Assembly (NCBI GenBank): GCA_964472565.1 | Contig: CAYYNB010000206.1 | Span: forward strand, 1-9,525 | DNA length: 9,525 nt | Source of the DNA: DATAMF01 sp964472565 | Lineage (GTDB): Bacteria; Chloroflexota; Anaerolineae; Aggregatilineales; Aggregatilineaceae | Reading direction: 5' to 3' | Part shown: piece after piece, positions 6,310-9,525 of the stretch | How the letters are laid out: the number at the start of each line of letters is the position of its first letter | Position numbering within the stretch: the first letter of the stretch is position 1 | Made by a program: the position numbers and the translations under genes | Notes under the pieces: generated by a model | What the model was told of the DNA's origin: nothing | What the model saw: only the letters and a program-made list of their open reading frames with translations | The model's database searches: none

Positions 6310-6337
6310 GCGGGGCAATTCATGAATTGCCCCTACG
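6310..6337. repeat. Palindromic intergenic repeat, copy 2
   Basis: GGGGCAATTC (6312-6321) and GAATTGCCCC (6324-6333) are perfect ten-base arms around AT, with the same GC and TACG flanks as copy 1 at 4701-4728. The two copies differ at three sites: the centre (GT versus AT) and one matched stem pair (G-C versus A-T), so the stem is kept intact. It lies 17 nt after the hydrolase stop and might double as its transcription end, but it lacks a clean U-run. Confidence 0.72.
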
Positions 6338-6353
6338 AAGTGGTGATGGAGTG

Positions 6354-7022
6354 TTAAAGCGCCAGCACGGCCTGGAGTTGGTCGGGGGCGTCGGCGCGCG
6401 TCCAGACCTGACCATGACCGGGGCAGATCACGGCGGGTTCGAGGGCGAGCACGGCGCGGGCGCTCTGCTCAACGGCGGCTTGATCGTGCGTGATGCGTTT
6501 GGGCGAAAGAGTCAGTTTGTGGTCGTTGTAGCGGAATAAATCCCCGGCAAACAGCACGCGCTCGCGTTCCCAGTAGAAACTGAGGTGATCGGGCGTGTGG
6601 CCCGGCGTGGCGATCACACGGATGCCCCCGGCGATAGGTAACACTTCGCCGCCGGAGACGATCTGATCGACCTTGTTCGACTTTTGGATCACCAGGCTCA
6701 CGGCGCGGGCCAGCCAGGACAGCGGGGGGGACATGTGGGGCGGCGGCGTCCGGCGTTGAAGATAGGTCTGGCCGAGGGCGCTGGCGATCACACGTGCGCC
6801 GGTGGCATCGACTAATTTTTTCAGATCGCCCACATGATCAAAATCGGCATGGGTGATAAGAATGTGTTTCACGTCGGGTGGGGTGCGCCCGATGGCCTGC
6901 AATTGGTGCAGCACCCGGTTAGCCGTGCCGGGGAGTCCGGCGTCAATCAGCGTGACACCTGACGCCGGATCGTCCACGATAAACACATTGGAACCACCCA
7001 ACACTTCGTATAAGCCATTCAT
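6354..7022 (-). CDS. Metallo-beta-lactamase-fold hydrolase
   Basis: A 222-residue single-domain MBL protein, probably cytoplasmic. The motif HADFDH (H58, D60, D62, H63) replaces the usual HxHxDH, with Asp at the second position, a variation known in other hydrolase branches of the superfamily. Other metal ligands are present: H142 in TPGHTPDHLSFY, D161 in FAGDLF and H203 in CPGHGQ. The layout is closest to glyoxalase II-like and lactonase-like small hydrolases; the substrate cannot be read. The ATG lies two bases after the stop of the merR gene, and its ribosome-binding site AGGAG (7036-7032, spacing 9) lies inside the merR 3' end, so the two are one transcriptional unit. Control by the MerR protein at 7428-7458 is likely. 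Confidence 0.9.
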   Translation of the reverse strand: MNGLYEVLGGSNVFIVDDPASGVTLIDAGLPGTANRVLHQLQAIGRTPPDVKHILITHADFDHVGDLKKLVDATGARVIASALGQTYLQRRTPPPHMSPPLSWLARAVSLVIQKSNKVDQIVSGGEVLPIAGGIRVIATPGHTPDHLSFYWERERVLFAGDLFRYNDHKLTLSPKRITHDQAAVEQSARAVLALEPAVICPGHGQVWTRADAPDQLQAVLAL

Positions 7023-7024
7023 GG

Positions 7025-7420
7025 TTAGAAACTCCTTTTTTCGGTCAACATGGCGCGCGCTTCCTGCTGGTGACTTTCGACCTGCCGCAGCGCCGCATCA
7101 ATGGCCTGACGTTTGGCCAGCAGATCGGCGTGAATCTCGTCGAGCACATCCAGGCAGCCGATCAGTTTTTGGTCGGCGGGTAAGCCGGAATGTTTGATGG
7201 TGATCAACTGCCCGATCATCACCAGGGGAATCCCCGCCTGGCGCATGTCGTGGATCACACGGGCGTCCTTGAGATGCTGTTCGGTATAGCAGCGGTAGCC
7301 GTTATCGGAGCGCTGCGGGACCAACAGCCCGGCTTCCTCGTAGATGCGGAGGGCGCGGCGCGTCAGCCCGGTGAGTTCGGCCAGTTCACCAATCGTAAAG
7401 CGGCGGTCTGTCATGTGCAT
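7025..7420 (-). CDS. MerR-family transcriptional regulator
   Basis: A 131-residue protein with an N-terminal MerR winged HTH (FTIGELAELTGLTRRALRIYEEAGLL, about 8-33; wing DNGYRCYT, 39-46) and a C-terminal coiled-coil (about 80-125) for dimerisation. There is no separate ligand domain. Only two cysteines occur (C44 and one in LIGCLDV), without the paired C-terminal cysteines of metal sensors such as CueR. The aldehyde-sensor subgroup (AdhR/NmlR), as I recall it, has a cysteine in its CMRNAG-like helix; here it is aspartate (DMRQAG). The inducer is unknown. Two starts are possible: ATG at 7420, which coincides with the transcription start predicted from the promoter and would be leaderless, or ATG at 7414, which has GAGGA 8 nt upstream and gives 129 residues. 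Probably autoregulated and co-expressed with the hydrolase. Confidence 0.9.
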   Translation of the reverse strand: MHMTDRRFTIGELAELTGLTRRALRIYEEAGLLVPQRSDNGYRCYTEQHLKDARVIHDMRQAGIPLVMIGQLITIKHSGLPADQKLIGCLDVLDEIHADLLAKRQAIDAALRQVESHQQEARAMLTEKRSF

Positions 7421-7427
7421 CGTCCTC

Positions 7428-7458
7428 AGTGTAAACCTTCACCCAGCGTCAAGGTCAA
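7428..7458 (-). promoter_or_regulatory. MerR-type promoter with 19-bp spacer and operator dyad
   Basis: Reading leftward: TTGACC (7458-7453) as -35, a 19-bp spacer, TACACT (7433-7428) as -10. The spacer holds ACCTTGAC-N5-GTGAAGGT (7455-7435), arms matching at seven of eight positions. An over-long 19-bp spacer spanning a dyad is the hallmark of promoters activated by MerR proteins through DNA untwisting. The outer arms ACCTT/AAGGT match those I recall for CueR and MerR metal promoters. Confidence 0.8.
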
Positions 7459-7468
7459 GAACCAATTC

Positions 7469-7490
7469 GCCCCGTCCGATTGGACAGGGC
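7469..7490 (-). terminator. Candidate terminator after the tandem-HTH gene
   Basis: GCCCTGTCC (7490-7482), loop AATC, and GGACGGGGC (7477-7469) pair at eight of nine positions, 30 nt after the tandem-HTH stop and just upstream of the merR promoter. The sequence after the stem is only moderately U-rich (GAATTGGTTCTT), so it is a weak or atypical terminator. Confidence 0.4.
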
Positions 7491-7519
7491 TGAAAATTGC
7501 GGTGATCAAGTGGAATGGG

Positions 7520-8269
7520 CTAAAGCGTGATGTTCAGAATCGCTTCGGCAATGCCGCGCAGTTCGGGCGATGAGAGCCGCGCCAGTTTCATGGCGAGTTC
7601 GAGGTACGCCTGATTGACGGGCGAGGAGACGAAATGGCGCATGTCTTCGGGCATATCCACGAAGCGCTTGAGGTCTTCCTGCAAGGTCAGAAATTCCCCG
7701 ACACGGTTGCCCTCTTCGAGGAAATAGGACAGGTTGACGCGGCAGACCTGGGCCAGCGACGTGAGGACGGGCAGCGGGATCGAACGCTGGCCGAGTTCGT
7801 AGGCGGCGAGATGGTTGGGCAGGATGCCGACTTCAGCCGCGAGATCGTCAATGGACAGGCTGCGTTTGTCACGGGCCATACGCAGCAGCGCACCGATCAT
7901 CCGGTTGCGCAGCATGGCATAATCTTCGGAGCGGACGCCGCGCCGCTGGGCTTGTTGAAGCAGGGTTTCGGTGCCCCAGAAATGGCTCAAGGGCAGATTC
8001 ATGGCATAGGCCAGCAGTTCGACCTGGGGGAGGCTGGGCATGCTGTGACCATACTCCCATTCGACCAGAAGGCTGGACGCCACGCCCACCTGCGAAGCGA
8101 CTTCATCGACCGACAGATCGGCGGCCTGACGCGCATCGCGGATCAGCACCCCCAAAATACGGGCGCGCAGCAAATAGATTTCTTCAAAATTACGCGGCCC
8201 GACTTCGGCCTTGTCTGCTTTATCGTCCGCATGTTTGCGCATCCGGGCGGCAATGTCACTGAAACTCAT
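7520..8269 (-). CDS. Transcriptional regulator with two tandem XRE-type HTH domains
   Basis: A 249-residue cytoplasmic protein. HTH 1 spans about residues 38-98 (SVDEVASQVGVASSLLVEWE, ending LSHFW) and HTH 2 about 124-186 (SIDDLAAEVGILPNHLAAYE, ending LSYFL). They align at an offset of 86 residues, an internal duplication. A basic/acidic N-terminal stretch precedes them, and a helical C-terminal tail (about 195-249, LELAMKLARLSSPELRGIAE) probably dimerises. The frame extends to 8410, overlapping the divergent gene, but the ATG at 8269-8267 has a strong AGGAGG 7 nt upstream and is clearly the start. It shares a 104-bp intergenic region with the methyltransferase gene and may regulate both; a TGAATTCA palindrome (8282-8289) between promoter and SD is a possible operator, weak evidence. 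Confidence 0.9.
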   Translation of the reverse strand: MSFSDIAARMRKHADDKADKAEVGPRNFEEIYLLRARILGVLIRDARQAADLSVDEVASQVGVASSLLVEWEYGHSMPSLPQVELLAYAMNLPLSHFWGTETLLQQAQRRGVRSEDYAMLRNRMIGALLRMARDKRSLSIDDLAAEVGILPNHLAAYELGQRSIPLPVLTSLAQVCRVNLSYFLEEGNRVGEFLTLQEDLKRFVDMPEDMRHFVSSPVNQAYLELAMKLARLSSPELRGIAEAILNITL

Positions 8270-8293
8270 AGAACCACCTCCTGAATTCACTGC

Positions 8294-8323
8294 ATTATAG
8301 CGGAAAAACTTACAGGTGCGCAA
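8294..8323 (-). promoter_or_regulatory. Promoter of the tandem-HTH regulator
   Basis: Reading leftward: TTGCGC (8323-8318) as -35, an 18-bp spacer and a perfect TATAAT (8299-8294) as -10. The expected transcription start near 8287 lies within the TGAATTCA palindrome, and the AGGAGG ribosome site follows. Confidence 0.6.
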
Positions 8324-8334
8324 AGTGGGCAGGA

Positions 8335-8343
8335 TGGTACACT
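8335..8343 (+). promoter_or_regulatory. Candidate extended -10 promoter of the methyltransferase gene
   Basis: TGG-TACACT (8335-8343) has the TGn extension plus a four-of-six -10, and no convincing -35 at 17-18 bp. Transcription would start near 8350, 24 nt before the ATG, with AAGGAG (8361-8366) 7 nt from it. It lies back-to-back with the promoter at 8294-8323. Confidence 0.4.
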
Positions 8344-8373
8344 TGTAGGGCGTATTCAAAAAGGAGCGCCCAC

Positions 8374-8982
8374 ATGAGCGGATCGGAAAAGTTTTGGGAC
8401 CGGACAGCAAAATCCTACGATCAGGAGGAGCAAAAAGACGCCGCGACGTATACCACGATCATCGAGAAGCTGAAGCAGTATCTCAAGCCGGATGATACGG
8501 TTTTGGATTTTGGGTGCGGGACAGGACTGATCGCGAACGAGATCGCGGGCCGTGTGAAACTGCTTCAGGCGCTGGATACCTCCGCTAACATGATCGAGCT
8601 GGCGCGGGCAAAAGCGGCGGCGCGCGGCATTCAGAATATTGAGTATGCGCAGGCCAGCCTGTCGGACAGCCGGTATGTGCCGGGGACGTATGATGTGATC
8701 GTGGCGGCGTATGTGCTGCATCTGGTGGACGAGGCCGCGCTGCCGCGCATCCACGCGCTTTTAAAGCCGGGCGGGATGTTCGTGTCCGTGACGCCGTGCA
8801 TGGGCGAGAAAAAGATGCTCAGCGCAGGGCTGAGGCTGATGAGCAAAGTGGGGCTGATTCCCGTGATGCGATCCTACACCGGCGCGGAATTAGAAGCGGA
8901 GATCACCGCCGGACATTTTGAGATAGTTGAAACGGCGCGGCTGCACCATCAAGAAGATTTGATTGTTGCCAAGAAACTGTAG
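8374..8982 (+). CDS. Class I SAM-dependent methyltransferase
   Basis: A 202-residue soluble Rossmann-fold methyltransferase. Motif I VLDFGCGTG (43-51) binds S-adenosylmethionine, the acidic residue after strand 2 is D68 in LQALDTS, and YDVIVAAYVLHLVDE and LLKPGGMFVSVTP are the post-motif strands. The N-terminal FWDRTAKSYDQ is typical of the UbiE/small-molecule branch. The acceptor is probably a small molecule or lipid but cannot be read. AAGGAG is 7 nt before the ATG. A membrane protein gene starts five bases after its stop, so the two are likely co-transcribed; a regulator is encoded divergently upstream. Confidence 0.92.
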   Translation: MSGSEKFWDRTAKSYDQEEQKDAATYTTIIEKLKQYLKPDDTVLDFGCGTGLIANEIAGRVKLLQALDTSANMIELARAKAAARGIQNIEYAQASLSDSRYVPGTYDVIVAAYVLHLVDEAALPRIHALLKPGGMFVSVTPCMGEKKMLSAGLRLMSKVGLIPVMRSYTGAELEAEITAGHFEIVETARLHHQEDLIVAKKL

Positions 8983-8987
8983 ACCTT

Positions 8988-9525
8988 ATGCGATCAAAAC
9001 GCCTCTTTCTGATTATGCTGCCGGTGGTGGTGTATACGCTGGCGGCGGTGGTGATGACATGGCCGCTGGTCACACGGCTGAACAGCCATGCGGCGGGCGC
9101 GGGATACAGCGATGCGTATGAAGTGATTCGCCATATCTGGTGGGCGCAGGATGCCTTGTCGAATGGCGCGAGTCCCTTTCACCAGACGCTGCTGGCGTAT
9201 CCGCGCGAATGGGACAGCACGCTGCTGTGGATGCACCCGATCCCTTATCTGGCCCCGGTGCCGCTGGCGTTGATCGTGGGGGCGCTGGCGGCTTTTAATC
9301 TGGCGGTGTTGATCAGCCTGGTGCTGAACGGCCTGGCCGCGTACTGGCTGGGGATGCAGCTTAACGGGCGGCGGCCTCTGGCGGCAGTGGTGGGCGGGCT
9401 GGTATTTATGGCGTTTCCGGCAGTACAGGGGCATCTCAGCGCGGGCCATCTGCCGAACCTGATCCTGTTTCCGCTGGCGCTGCTGGCGCTGTGCCTGTGG
9501 CGGATTGTGTACGAGGGGGCGGGGT
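8988..9525 (+). CDS. Multi-pass membrane protein, GT-C glycosyltransferase-like, 3' end cut
   Basis: An open frame from the ATG at 8988 runs off the right edge (179 complete codons). It begins with a membrane helix (about 6-26) ending TWPLVTRL. An outer loop follows with GYSDAYEVIRHIWWAQDALSNG and LLAYPREWDST, then further helices (LALIVGALAAFNLAVLISLV, AAVVGGLVFMAFPAVQGHL, LILFPLALLALCLW). The TWPL start, an acidic first loop with a DAYE segment, and WWxxxAL are features I recall from large uncharacterised GT-C-like membrane proteins of Chloroflexota; D42 and E45 could be the catalytic loop acids. There is no clear Shine-Dalgarno; the 5-nt gap to the methyltransferase stop suggests coupled translation. 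The opposite strand is also open here but is a high-GC shadow. Confidence 0.82.
   Translation, partial: MRSKRLFLIMLPVVVYTLAAVVMTWPLVTRLNSHAAGAGYSDAYEVIRHIWWAQDALSNGASPFHQTLLAYPREWDSTLLWMHPIPYLAPVPLALIVGALAAFNLAVLISLVLNGLAAYWLGMQLNGRRPLAAVVGGLVFMAFPAVQGHLSAGHLPNLILFPLALLALCLWRIVYEGAG

Noticed and set aside
4701..6337. Palindromic repeats as a CRISPR array
   Set aside because: Only two copies 1.6 kb apart with genes between them; no regular spacers and no cas genes.
7634..8284. 216-residue forward-strand open frame opposite the tandem-HTH regulator
   Set aside because: Composition is typical of antisense translation and the opposite strand encodes clear duplicated HTH domains.
8348..8371. GGGCG and CGCCC flanking the methyltransferase ribosome site, a second SD-in-loop hairpin
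   Set aside because: Only five pairs with a 14-base loop, and the predicted transcription start near 8350 would remove part of the 5' arm.

Overview
The window is a GC-rich bacterial chromosome segment whose gene style suggests the phylum Chloroflexota (an Anaerolineae-like lineage). It shows a membrane-anchored Ser/Thr kinase with a proline-rich linker, TPR proteins, GT-C membrane glycosyltransferases with a C-terminal beta-rich domain, a tandem-HTH regulator and short G/C-rich palindromic repeats between genes. The assignment rests on gene style and recalled repeat types, not on a marker gene. Nothing in the window is clearly phage or transposon, and there is no rRNA, tRNA or CRISPR array.

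Layout. (1) 1-2590, minus strand: a compact three-gene operon read leftward from a promoter at 2563-2590. It encodes a small MNT-type nucleotidyltransferase, a soluble TPR protein, and a transmembrane serine/threonine kinase that runs off the left edge. (2) 2631-4526, minus: a GT39/ArnT-like membrane glycosyltransferase. (3) 4527-4856: a gene-free stretch holding two kinds of inverted repeat and the terminator of the next gene. (4) 4857-5252, minus: a cold-shock protein gene with a leader of about 140 nt. The leader contains an intrinsic-terminator-like hairpin and a second hairpin that places the Shine-Dalgarno sequence exactly in its loop. (5) 5285-6211, minus: a membrane-anchored protein with about seven TPRs, followed (6310-6337) by a second copy of the palindromic repeat. 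(6) 6354-7458, minus: a merR-type regulator and a metallo-beta-lactamase-fold hydrolase, two bases apart, behind a textbook MerR-family promoter (19-bp spacer spanning a dyad). (7) 7520-8269, minus: a regulator with two tandem XRE-type HTH domains, divergent from (8) 8374-9525, plus: a class I SAM methyltransferase followed five bases later by a multi-pass GT-C-like membrane protein cut by the right edge.

How the genes may work together. The kinase operon looks like a signalling unit (nucleotidyltransferase + TPR adaptor + receptor kinase), but no substrate can be named. The MerR/hydrolase pair looks like a self-regulated small-molecule stress response. The tandem-HTH regulator is placed to control itself and the divergent methyltransferase/membrane-protein pair.

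The points most worth a second look are the cold-shock leader architecture, the MerR promoter that resembles metal-sensor promoters although the regulator lacks the metal-binding cysteines, the nucleotidyltransferase-TPR-kinase operon, and the palindromic repeat pair with a compensatory base-pair change.
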